56,086 nucleotides of DNA from positions 1-56,086 of the forward strand of contig JAFTEQ010000040.1 in the NCBI GenBank assembly GCA_017453565.1, written 5' to 3'. Each line of letters starts with the position of its first letter. Within the stretch, counting starts at the first letter, position 1. Of this stretch, positions 14,094 to 21,615 are shown in pieces. This DNA is from Bacteroidales bacterium. Lineage in GTDB: Bacteria; Bacteroidota; Bacteroidia; Bacteroidales; UBA932. The notes below the pieces were generated by a model. It did no database searches. It worked only from the letters and a program-made list of their open reading frames with translations, and was not told the DNA's origin. Position numbers and translations under genes: made by a program.

Positions 14094-15863
14094 ATGCGCG
14101 CTGAAACCACGTTTGTCTTGCTGTGTATCTGGGGCCTGCTGTTCCTGCCGCCGGCGCGGGCACAGACCGGTGCCGGGGCATCCTGGGAAGAGGCGGCCTG
14201 CCGGCTGCTGGGCGCCGGGACGCCGGAAGAGCTGGACGAAAGCGCCCTGGAACAGTTCGAGGCGTTCACCCGGCATCCGCTCCCTTTGAACCGGGCGGGC
14301 GCGGGCCGGCTACGGGCAAGCGGCCTTCTGAGCTCCTACCAGCTCGCAGCCCTGCTCGACTACCGGGCGCGGAGCGGAGCCGTGCTCTCCTTTACGGAAC
14401 TCGCGGCCATAGACGGATTCGGCCCTGCCACGGCGGAGGCGCTCCGGAATTTCACGGTCCTGGACGATGCGCCTCCGGCGAGAAGGCGCAGCCGGCAGGA
14501 ACTCACGCTCACGGCGGGCCGGCGGCTCCGGCAGGATAAGCCGGGCGATCCGGTCACGGACACGCAGACCCAGGCCCTGAAATACCAGCTGGAGCAGGGT
14601 CCGCTGCACCTGCTTTGGTCAACCCGCAGGACGTACGGAGAGGAACGCTGCACGCCGGGGAGCTTCAGCGCGGCGCTGGAAACGGGCCGGGGGCGGATCG
14701 TGGCGGGCGACTACCAGATGCGGCTCGGGCAGGGGCTGCTGCTGTGGAGCGGATTCTCCATGAGCGGTTTCCCGGCCGCGGGGGCGTTCTGCAGGAACGC
14801 CACGGGCCTGTCGGAGACAGGCGCCTGGGCCCCGGGCCACCGGGGCCTCGCGGCCGAACGGCAGCACGGGTCCTGGACGGCCACGCTCGCCCTGTCGCTC
14901 CCAGGCCTGCGCGAGCGTATGGACGGCGCCTCAGGCAAACCTGTCGGCCTCCGGGGCATCGCCTCGCTCACCCGCCTTTCCCGCAACGCCCAGGCGGGCC
15001 TGAACCTGCTGCACGAAGAGGGCTGCACCGGCCTGTCCGCCGACATCCGGGCGGGCCTGGGCCCCTTCCGGCTGTTCGGAGAGGCCGCCTGCTGCCGCAC
15101 CCCGCGCGCCGAATCGATCGCCGCCGTGGCCGGCCTCTCCTGGCAGCCCTCCTACGGCACGCAGTGCGTGCTGCTCGCCCGGGCCTATCCGGCCGCCTAC
15201 CCGGGCACGGGCGCCGGCGCCGTACGTTCCTCAAGCCGTTGCAGTGACGAAAACGGGCTTGCGCTGGGCCTGCACCACCAATGGATGGACGCCACCTTCG
15301 ACCGGGCGCGCCATCCGCAGAAACAATACACGCAAAGCCGGGGGCTCGTGGCCCTCAAACCCACTTGGGAACGCGCCGGCTGGAGCATAACGCCAGCCCT
15401 GCGGGCCACCCTCCGATACCGCGAAGACGACGGAAATGCCCCCACACACCGCGCCGACCTGCGCTTCGACCTGGGCCTCTCACGAGACGGCCTGTCCGCA
15501 GGCGGACGGGCTCATTTCTCCCACGCCCAAGCCTGGGGACGGCTATTCCTCGTGGAAAGCGGATGGACCGGGGAAACGGCCGGTCGCCTGCGTTGGAGCC
15601 TGTTCCTGCGCGGCAGCCTGCACCGGATCGCCCACTGGGACGAACGCATCTCCGTGTACGAACGGGATTTTCCGGGCAGTTTCAATCTGCCGGCCTATTG
15701 CGGCTCGGGCCACGCCCTGAGCGCGCTCGGGAGCCTCTCCCGGAAAAGCGGCAAAAGCGGAACGCATACGCTCCGGGCGCGCGTCGCCCTCACGCGTCAC
15801 CCGGCTGCAGACCGGCCCACAACGGCCGAAATCCGCTTCCAGTATCAATGGAAATTCCCCTGA
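14094..15863 (+). CDS. Helix-hairpin-helix protein with outer-membrane-like barrel
   Basis: I start at MRAETTFVLL (14094; 589 residues) because it gives a clean signal peptide ending at ARAQ; an in-frame ATG at 14055 is possible. After about residue 55 come two helix-hairpin-helix motifs of ComEA type (PLPLNRAGAGRLRASGLLS and SFTELAAIDGFGPATAEALR). The rest (about 140-589) is rich in alternating aromatic strands and R/G-rich turns (RLGQGLLLWSGFSMSG) and ends in a strand with a C-terminal FP (QYQWKFP), consistent with an outer-membrane barrel. Bacteroidota have a conserved family of this form; its role is unknown, and DNA binding or uptake at the surface is only a guess. Ends one base before the convergent dut stop. 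Confidence 0.75.
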   Translation: MRAETTFVLLCIWGLLFLPPARAQTGAGASWEEAACRLLGAGTPEELDESALEQFEAFTRHPLPLNRAGAGRLRASGLLSSYQLAALLDYRARSGAVLSFTELAAIDGFGPATAEALRNFTVLDDAPPARRRSRQELTLTAGRRLRQDKPGDPVTDTQTQALKYQLEQGPLHLLWSTRRTYGEERCTPGSFSAALETGRGRIVAGDYQMRLGQGLLLWSGFSMSGFPAAGAFCRNATGLSETGAWAPGHRGLAAERQHGSWTATLALSLPGLRERMDGASGKPVGLRGIASLTRLSRNAQAGLNLLHEEGCTGLSADIRAGLGPFRLFGEAACCRTPRAESIAAVAGLSWQPSYGTQCVLLARAYPAAYPGTGAGAVRSSSRCSDENGLALGLHHQWMDATFDRARHPQKQYTQSRGLVALKPTWERAGWSITPALRATLRYREDDGNAPTHRADLRFDLGLSRDGLSAGGRAHFSHAQAWGRLFLVESGWTGETAGRLRWSLFLRGSLHRIAHWDERISVYERDFPGSFNLPAYCGSGHALSALGSLSRKSGKSGTHTLRARVALTRHPAADRPTTAEIRFQYQWKFP

Positions 15864-16298
15864 TTAACGAGTACCCGTGCTGCCGAAGCCGCCACTCCCC
15901 CGCCCGGTTTCGGACAGGTCGGCCACCTCTTCCCACTCGATGGTCTCATGCCGGGCCAGCACCAGTTGGGCGATGCGTTCGCCCCGTTCCACCACGAAGG
16001 GCTGGTCGGAAAGGTTCACCAGAATGACACATACCTCACCCCGGTAATCGGCGTCGATGGTCCCGGGCGCATTGAGCACGGTGATGCCCTTTTTCGCCGC
16101 CAGACCGCTGCGGGGACGCACCTGCACCTCAAAACCCGCCGGAATCTCCAAATAAAGGCCGGTGGGCACCAGCGCCCGGCCGAGCGGGGCGAGCGTGATG
16201 GGTTCGGCGTTGTTGGCACGAACATCCATTCCGGCGGAAAGGCCGGTTGCATAGGCGGGAAGGGGGTTGCTTCCCTTGTTGACGACTTTTACGACCAT
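15864..16298 (-). CDS. dut: dUTP diphosphatase (dUTPase)
   Basis: A 144-residue trimeric dUTPase that hydrolyses dUTP to dUMP and PPi. Motif 1 is AGMDVRA (22-28), motif 2 RPRSGLA (61-67), motif 3 [13 protein letters not shown] with catalytic D82, motif 4 [11 protein letters not shown], and motif 5 the glycine-rich [11 protein letters not shown] at the C-terminus. It is the last gene of tgt-lptG-dut, starting one base after the lptG stop. Its stop codon abuts the stop of the convergent HhH gene. Confidence 0.97.
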   Translation of the reverse strand: MVVKVVNKGSNPLPAYATGLSAGMDVRANNAEPITLAPLGRALVPTGLYLEIPAGFEVQVRPRSGLAAKKGITVLNAPGTIDADYRGEVCVILVNLSDQPFVVERGERIAQLVLARHETIEWEEVADLSETGRGSGGFGSTGTR

Positions 16299-16299
16299 A

Positions 16300-17379
16300 T
16301 TACTTTTGGGCTTTGCTGTAGAGCACCGCCGTAATGACGGTAAACAGCAGGTTGGGAATCCAAAGGGCTATGAAGGGCGGCAGCATGCCCGTAAAGACGA
16401 ACATCTGCGAAAAACGCAGGAACAGGATGTAGGAGAAGGCCAGGGCGATGCCCACGCCGATGTTCCAGCCCGTTCCGCCCCGTTTCTTGCGTGACGACAG
16501 GGCCACGCCCATCACCGTGAGAATGAGGGCCGAGAACGGCAGGGCCGTGCGGGTATGCTTCTCTATCTGGGCGAACATCACGTTCGCGTCGCCGCGCATC
16601 TTCTGGGTGGCGATGAGTTCGTTGAGCTGGTCGGCCCGGAGGGTCTCCACCGTCTTCTCGTTCCGGTAGAAGTCGCCCACCTTGAGCGCAATCACCGTGT
16701 CCTTCTTGGCGCCCGAACGTACCCGGTCCTGAAGGCCGTCGGAGTAATCGCGGATGAACCAGTTGCGCAGTTTCCATCCGTCCAGCGTGCTGTCCCAGAC
16801 GGCCGAATCGGCGGTGAGTTTGCTCACCAGGCGGTGGTTACGCACGGTCTCGAGCGTAAACTTGTAGGCCGTGTTGTTCCAGGAACTGAACGACTCCACA
16901 TAGACGAATTCCCCGGGCGCTATCTGGTAGTGGATGTCACGCCGCTTGAAGGTGTTGTGGTGCTTCACGTATTTGGCCTCGAACGCCACCCGGGTGGCGT
17001 TGGAACGGGGAATCACATAGAGATTGAGCCCGAGCGAAAGGAGGGCGATGATGACCGCGCCCGCCAGGTAGGGCACCATCATCCGGTGGTAGCTGATGCC
17101 GCCGGAAAGGATGGCGATGATCTCCGAATTGGCCGCCATCCGCGAAGTGAAAAAGATCACCGTGATGAACACGAACAGCGGACTGAACATGTTCACGAAA
17201 TACGGGATGAAATTGAGGTAGTAGTCGAAAATGATGGCGCGCAGCGGAGCCTCGTTCTTCACGAAGTCGTCGATCTTCTCCGAGATGTCGAAGATGATGA
17301 CGATGAAGATGATGAGCAGCAGCGCCACGAAGAACGTGCCGAGAAAACGCCTGAATATGTACCAGTCCAGCTTCTTCAT
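16300..17379 (-). CDS. lptG: LptF/LptG-family LPS export permease
   Basis: A 359-residue YjgP/YjgQ-family protein: transmembrane helices near 12-32, 55-80 and 95-118, a periplasmic jellyroll-like region (about 125-255), and three more helices near 270-290, 300-320 and 328-350. Two such permeases with the LptB ATPase form the inner-membrane motor that moves LPS to the outer membrane. I cannot tell LptF from LptG by sequence reading, so the symbol is provisional. Its ATG overlaps the tgt stop (ATGA). Confidence 0.85.
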   Translation of the reverse strand: MKKLDWYIFRRFLGTFFVALLLIIFIVIIFDISEKIDDFVKNEAPLRAIIFDYYLNFIPYFVNMFSPLFVFITVIFFTSRMAANSEIIAILSGGISYHRMMVPYLAGAVIIALLSLGLNLYVIPRSNATRVAFEAKYVKHHNTFKRRDIHYQIAPGEFVYVESFSSWNNTAYKFTLETVRNHRLVSKLTADSAVWDSTLDGWKLRNWFIRDYSDGLQDRVRSGAKKDTVIALKVGDFYRNEKTVETLRADQLNELIATQKMRGDANVMFAQIEKHTRTALPFSALILTVMGVALSSRKKRGGTGWNIGVGIALAFSYILFLRFSQMFVFTGMLPPFIALWIPNLLFTVITAVLYSKAQK

Positions 17380-18506
17380 AGACGCTTCGATAGGGCGGGC
17401 AGGACCGCGTCTTTCCAGGCGGCGAAATCGCCCGCTTCGATATGGGCGCGTGCCTGCCGGACGAGGTCGAGGTAAAAGGCGAGGTTGTGTTCGCTGGCCA
17501 CCATGGCTGCAAACATCTCGCCGGAAATGAAGAGATGGCGCAGATAGGCCTTGGAATAGGCGTGGTCTACGAATGAGGTCCCCTGCGGGTCAAGCTCGGA
17601 GAAATCGTGCTCCCACTTGGCGTTGCGCAAGTTCATGACCCCGTTCCAGGTGAAGAGCATCCCGTTGCGGCCGTTGCGGGTAGGCATCACGCAATCGAAC
17701 ATGTCCACTCCGCGGGCGATCCCCTCCAGGATGTTGGACGGCGTGCCCACGCCCATCAGGTAACGCGGGCGGTCTTCGGGCAGCAGCGGGCACACGAGGT
17801 CGAGCATTTCGTACATCTTCTCCACGGGCTCTCCCACCGCCAGGCCTCCGATGGCATAGCCCTCGGCGCCAAGGCCCACGGCATGCGAGACGGCCTCCCG
17901 CCTCAGGTCTTCATAGACGCAGCCTTGGATGATGGGGAAAAAGGTCTGTTCATAGCCGTAGAGCGGCTGCGTCTCGTGGAAACGGGCGGCGAAACGCTCC
18001 AGCCAGCCCTTGGTGAGGTCGAGCGAACGACGGGCGTAGGCGTGGTCGGCGTCGCCCGGGCAGCATTCGTCGAGGGCCATCATGATGTCGGCCCCGATCA
18101 CCTGCTGCGTATCCACGTTGTTCTCCGGGGTGAAACAGTGGCGTGAGCCGTCGATGTGGCTGCGGAAGGTGCAGCCCTCGGGGGTGAGTTTACGGATGGG
18201 ACTGAGCGAGAAGACCTGGAAACCGCCGCTGTCGGTGAGGATGGGACGGTCCCAGTGTTCGAAGCGGTGCAGGCCGCCGGCCTCGCGCAGCACCTCCAGT
18301 CCGGGCCGCAGATAGAGATGATAGGTGTTGCCCAAAATAATCTCGGCACCGATGTCTTCCGCAAGGTCGCGATGGTACACGCCCTTCACGGAGCCAACCG
18401 TTCCCACCGGCATGAAAATGGGGGTACGGATGCTGCCGTGAGCCGTCTCGATGACGCCCGTGCGGGCGCCTGAATGCGGATCGGAAGCGGTCTTCGAGAA
18501 TTTCAT
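17376..18506 (-). CDS. tgt: Queuine tRNA-ribosyltransferase (zinc-less type)
   Basis: A 376-residue Tgt that exchanges guanine 34 of Asp, Asn, His and Tyr tRNAs for a queuosine precursor. The general base D92 lies in ILTDSGGFQVFSL and the nucleophile D271 in GVDMFDCVMPTRNGRNG. In the region where the enterobacterial enzyme has its CxCxxC zinc ligands, this protein reads LDPQGTSFVDHAYSKAYLRH (306-324) with no cysteine, so the structural zinc is absent; my recollection is that other Bacteroidales Tgt share this. First gene of tgt-lptG-dut. The TATCTTTG box at 18511-18518 sits 4 bases before the ATG, implying a leaderless transcript. Confidence 0.95.
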   Translation of the reverse strand: MKFSKTASDPHSGARTGVIETAHGSIRTPIFMPVGTVGSVKGVYHRDLAEDIGAEIILGNTYHLYLRPGLEVLREAGGLHRFEHWDRPILTDSGGFQVFSLSPIRKLTPEGCTFRSHIDGSRHCFTPENNVDTQQVIGADIMMALDECCPGDADHAYARRSLDLTKGWLERFAARFHETQPLYGYEQTFFPIIQGCVYEDLRREAVSHAVGLGAEGYAIGGLAVGEPVEKMYEMLDLVCPLLPEDRPRYLMGVGTPSNILEGIARGVDMFDCVMPTRNGRNGMLFTWNGVMNLRNAKWEHDFSELDPQGTSFVDHAYSKAYLRHLFISGEMFAAMVASEHNLAFYLDLVRQARAHIEAGDFAAWKDAVLPALSKRL

Positions 18507-18510
18507 CGTT

Positions 18511-18518
18511 CAAAGATA
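18511..18518 (-). promoter_or_regulatory. -7 box of tgt operon
   Basis: TATCTTTG on the minus strand is a full match and lies 4 bases upstream of the tgt ATG, leaving no room for a leader. Confidence 0.65.
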
Positions 18519-18539
18519 GTCAAATTAGAAGAAAAGAAC

Positions 18540-18547
18540 TAAATTTG
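18540..18547 (+). promoter_or_regulatory. -7 box of the MFS permease gene
   Basis: TAAATTTG matches TAnnTTTG, 26 bases before the ATG at 18574. It is identical to the box at 8280-8287. Confidence 0.7.
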
Positions 18548-18573
18548 TTTGCTCAACCACTATCGAAGCAACG

Positions 18574-19845
18574 ATGAAAAATACCCAACTCAAACTCAGG
18601 CTCGTCTTTATGCTGGTCCTCCAGTACGCAGCGTGGGGCGCCTATCTCACTTCACTCGGCCGCTATCTCGGCAACTCCGGCCTCGGTCCGCAGATCAAAT
18701 GGTTCTTCGCCATGCAGGGCATCGTGTCCATCTTCATGCCCACGCTCATGGGCATCGTGGCCGACCGCTACATCCAGGCCCAGAAGACCCTCTCGCTCTG
18801 CCACGCCTTCTCCGGGCTCTTTATGCTGGGCGCCGGACTGTATTGCATGAGCGCCGCCGGCAACATCCAGTTCGCCCCGCTCTTCACGCTCTACAGCCTG
18901 AGCGTGGCCTTCTATATGCCCACCATCGCCATCTCCAACTCGGTGGCCTACAATGCATTGGGCAAAGCGGGGATGGATCCCGTGAAGGAATTCCCGCCCC
19001 TGAGGGTATTCGGCACCGTGGGCTTCATCTGTAGCATGCTCGCCACCAATTTCGTAAAGATCGGCGGCGTGGCCATGCAGGATAGCTACACCCAGCTCCT
19101 CTCTTCCGGCATCCTCGCCCTCATCCTGAGCGGCTATGCGCTCACCATGCCGGCCTGCGAGGTGAACCGGGGCGAATCAAAGAGCCTCGCCGAGGCCTTC
19201 GGGCTCAAGGCGTTCAGCCTCTTCAAGGACGGGCAGTTTGCCGTATTCTTCATCTTCTCCATGCTGCTCGGCTCTTCGCTCCAGATCACCAACGGTTACG
19301 CCAACACCTTCCTGGGTTCCTTTGCCGCCGATCCGGCGCTGGCCGACACCTTCGCAGTGAAGAACTCCAACGCCCTCATCGCCATCAGCCAGGCATCGGA
19401 GACCCTCTGCATCCTGCTCATCCCCATCTGCATGAAGAAGTTCGGCATCAAGAAGGTGATGCTCATGGCCATGTTCGCCTGGGTGTTCCGCTTCGGCTTC
19501 TTCGGCCTCGGCAATCCCGCCTGGCCGGGCGTGCTGCTCTTCGTGCTGAGCTGCATCGTCTACGGCGTGGCTTTCGACTTCTTCAACATCTCCGGTTCGC
19601 TCTATGTGAACGAGAATACCACCCCCGACATCCGTTCCAGCGCCCAGGGCGTCTTCATGCTCATGACCAACGGGCTCGGCGCCACGGTGGGCACGCTCGC
19701 CGCCGGTAAAGTGGTGGAAGCCTGCGACGTGTTCAACACCCCGTCCAACTGGGCCACGGCCTGGTACATCTTCGCCGGCTACGCCTGCCTGGTGGGCATC
19801 CTCTTCATGATCTTCTTCAAAGACCCGCAGAAGAAGGCCAGGTAG
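18574..19845 (+). CDS. MFS nucleoside:H+ symporter-like permease
   Basis: A 423-residue 12-helix membrane protein of the major facilitator superfamily, closest in feel to the nucleoside:H+ symporter (NupG/XapB) family: the N-terminus KLRLVFMLVLQYAAWGAYLTSLGRYL, the first cytoplasmic loop GIVADRYIQAQK, and the helix-5 segment RVFGTVGFI. It is monocistronic with its own promoter and divergent from tgt. Nucleoside import would fit the nearby salvage genes hpt and adk, but substrate is inferred. Ends 27 bases before the convergent esterase gene. Confidence 0.8.
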   Translation: MKNTQLKLRLVFMLVLQYAAWGAYLTSLGRYLGNSGLGPQIKWFFAMQGIVSIFMPTLMGIVADRYIQAQKTLSLCHAFSGLFMLGAGLYCMSAAGNIQFAPLFTLYSLSVAFYMPTIAISNSVAYNALGKAGMDPVKEFPPLRVFGTVGFICSMLATNFVKIGGVAMQDSYTQLLSSGILALILSGYALTMPACEVNRGESKSLAEAFGLKAFSLFKDGQFAVFFIFSMLLGSSLQITNGYANTFLGSFAADPALADTFAVKNSNALIAISQASETLCILLIPICMKKFGIKKVMLMAMFAWVFRFGFFGLGNPAWPGVLLFVLSCIVYGVAFDFFNISGSLYVNENTTPDIRSSAQGVFMLMTNGLGATVGTLAAGKVVEACDVFNTPSNWATAWYIFAGYACLVGILFMIFFKDPQKKAR

Positions 19846-19872
19846 CCCGGCCGCGCTGTATGCGCACGTTCT

Positions 19873-20616
19873 TCACCATCCGAAAACCCAGTCAAGACGG
19901 TCTTCGGAAAAGCTATTACGGCAGGTTGTCTCGTGGTCCCAGCCTTCGCCGATGTCAAAACGGTATGTTCCACCCGAAGCGGAAACCGAGTCAAGGAATG
20001 ATTGCAGGTTCACCCGTTCAAGCGGAGCCCAAGTGTCCTCTGTCCCCATTACGGTATATACCTTCGTTTTGGCAACGGCGGAAGCATCACATCCGGCAGG
20101 ATCCGCTGCGCACGGCATAGCTGCGGCAAAGAGTCCCGGATATTCGGACAACATCGTCCAGGTTCCCACTCCGCCGATGGAAGCGCCGAATATATAGGCC
20201 TTCATACGCTCCTCCGTCTTGTACCGGGAAATCAGTTGTCTGAGCACGCCGGTCAGCTGCACCCAGTTCATTTGCCTTCCGAAAGAATTCAGCCGGGGGC
20301 AGTGCGGCGCCAGGAGGATGGCGTTGATTCCTTTATCGACCAGATACTTGCTAATCTTTTGAGTAGCCACTTCCTCCAGTTGCATCTCGTTGTCACCGCC
20401 CTTCAGGGGACCGCCGTGCAGGACCAGCACGACAATGGGCGCCTCCCCTTCCCGGGAATTGATGTATGCATATCGATACGGAAGGGTTCTTCCGTCTGCC
20501 GTGCAAGAGGACGCCTCAAAGACAATCTCTTCGGGCTCGGACACGGCATTGGCCCTTGCCGGTTTTACACAGGACAGGGCCAATGCCAGAAATAGTATGG
20601 CAGACGTTACTCTCAT
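19873..20616 (-). CDS. Secreted alpha/beta-hydrolase (esterase-like)
   Basis: A 247-residue exported protein; the signal peptide ends near ALALSC, so C16 could be lipidated, though the lipobox is poor. It has an alpha/beta-hydrolase fold of the PHB depolymerase/esterase D type: oxyanion loop LVLHGGPLKGGDN, nucleophile serine in FGASIGGVGTW, probable acid in MGTEDTWAP and histidine in GEGWDHETT. It likely cleaves an ester on a polysaccharide or small substrate. Its ATG overlaps the stop of the SUMF1-like gene (ATGA). Confidence 0.75.
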   Translation of the reverse strand: MRVTSAILFLALALSCVKPARANAVSEPEEIVFEASSCTADGRTLPYRYAYINSREGEAPIVVLVLHGGPLKGGDNEMQLEEVATQKISKYLVDKGINAILLAPHCPRLNSFGRQMNWVQLTGVLRQLISRYKTEERMKAYIFGASIGGVGTWTMLSEYPGLFAAAMPCAADPAGCDASAVAKTKVYTVMGTEDTWAPLERVNLQSFLDSVSASGGTYRFDIGEGWDHETTCRNSFSEDRLDWVFGW

Positions 20617-21572
20617 CGCTCAATCTTTACGATGCGGAAACCGACGTTGGGGTAGGCGCTGTCGGGCGTGCGCCCTTCGCTGCGATACTCGGTCCGGCAC
20701 GACATCCGGTGCGAATCCCAGCTGCCGCCCTTGATGGCGTTGCCGGTGGTTCCCGCGCAGGGTCCGTCCGTGATCGCCCTCACGGTCGATGTCCATTCCC
20801 AGCAATTGCCCCAGTAATCCACGCCCCCGCTGGCACCGCGCGTCTGGCTGTAGGCAGTCACGGGAGACAGGCCGTTCCGCTCGCCGCAGTTAAAATCGGC
20901 ATCCTTCGGCATATGGCCCGCGCCCAGTTCCCACTCGTCTTCGGTGGGAAGCCGGTACGTGCCGCCCTTGCTGGAAGAAAGCCAGGAGCAATAGGCAAGC
21001 GCATCGTTATAGGAGACATTCACAACGGGATAGTCTTCCTGTCCGGCCGCATAGCTGAAGCCGGCTTTGAACGCCGCGTATTCCTTATTGGTAACGGGCG
21101 CATAGGCAATGTACACGCTTTCATCCGCCCCGATCAGCGGGAGGAATCCGTCGTCGGTATTCCGGGCTCCGGGCCGCATTCGGGAATCGGTAAACCGGGC
21201 CATAGTCTGGGCAATCCGGTGTTCCCTGTCCGCGACGACTTCCGCCACAATCTCTTCCATATTCTCTACGAGTTTCTTGTCACGGGCCGTCTCACGGAGT
21301 TCTTCCAGTTTCGCTTTCTTGCGGGCGACTACCGCATCGTAATTGGCTTCCACCTGCTGCCGGAGCGCCGCGTAATTCTCGGGAGACGGATCTCTCCGAT
21401 AAGCCGAGATACACCGTTTTGTCGCCTCGTTCAGTTCGGGACGCTCTTTTTCGATGTTGGTGGAATACTTGAAGATTTTCGCTTCTGGATTTACCGGTCG
21501 GTTCTGGGCTCCCGCCGTCCAGGCTGCCAGGACAAGGAAAGAGCACGATAGGATAAAGGATAACTGTTTCAT
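20613..21572 (-). CDS. Exported SUMF1/formylglycine-generating-enzyme-like protein
   Basis: A 319-residue protein with a signal peptide (MKQLSFILSCSFLVLAAWTAGAQ), a charged coiled segment (about 30-130) and a C-terminal SUMF1-like domain (about 150-319): ESVYIAYAPVTNKEYAAF, YPVVNVSYNDALAYCSWLS, TYRLPTEDEWELGAG, GNCWEWTS, IKGGSWDSHRMSCRTEYR and VGFRIV. Bona fide formylglycine-generating enzymes use two active-site cysteines; here the C-terminal RMSCRT cysteine is present but I do not see the full pair, so a lectin-like or structural role, as in many Bacteroidota members, is as likely. Coupled to the esterase downstream; 43 bases separate it from the fimbrial genes upstream. Confidence 0.75.
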   Translation of the reverse strand: MKQLSFILSCSFLVLAAWTAGAQNRPVNPEAKIFKYSTNIEKERPELNEATKRCISAYRRDPSPENYAALRQQVEANYDAVVARKKAKLEELRETARDKKLVENMEEIVAEVVADREHRIAQTMARFTDSRMRPGARNTDDGFLPLIGADESVYIAYAPVTNKEYAAFKAGFSYAAGQEDYPVVNVSYNDALAYCSWLSSSKGGTYRLPTEDEWELGAGHMPKDADFNCGERNGLSPVTAYSQTRGASGGVDYWGNCWEWTSTVRAITDGPCAGTTGNAIKGGSWDSHRMSCRTEYRSEGRTPDSAYPNVGFRIVKIER

Positions 21573-21615
21573 ATATCTTGGTTTTACCCTTTAGATGCAC
21601 CGCAGACCAAAAGGT

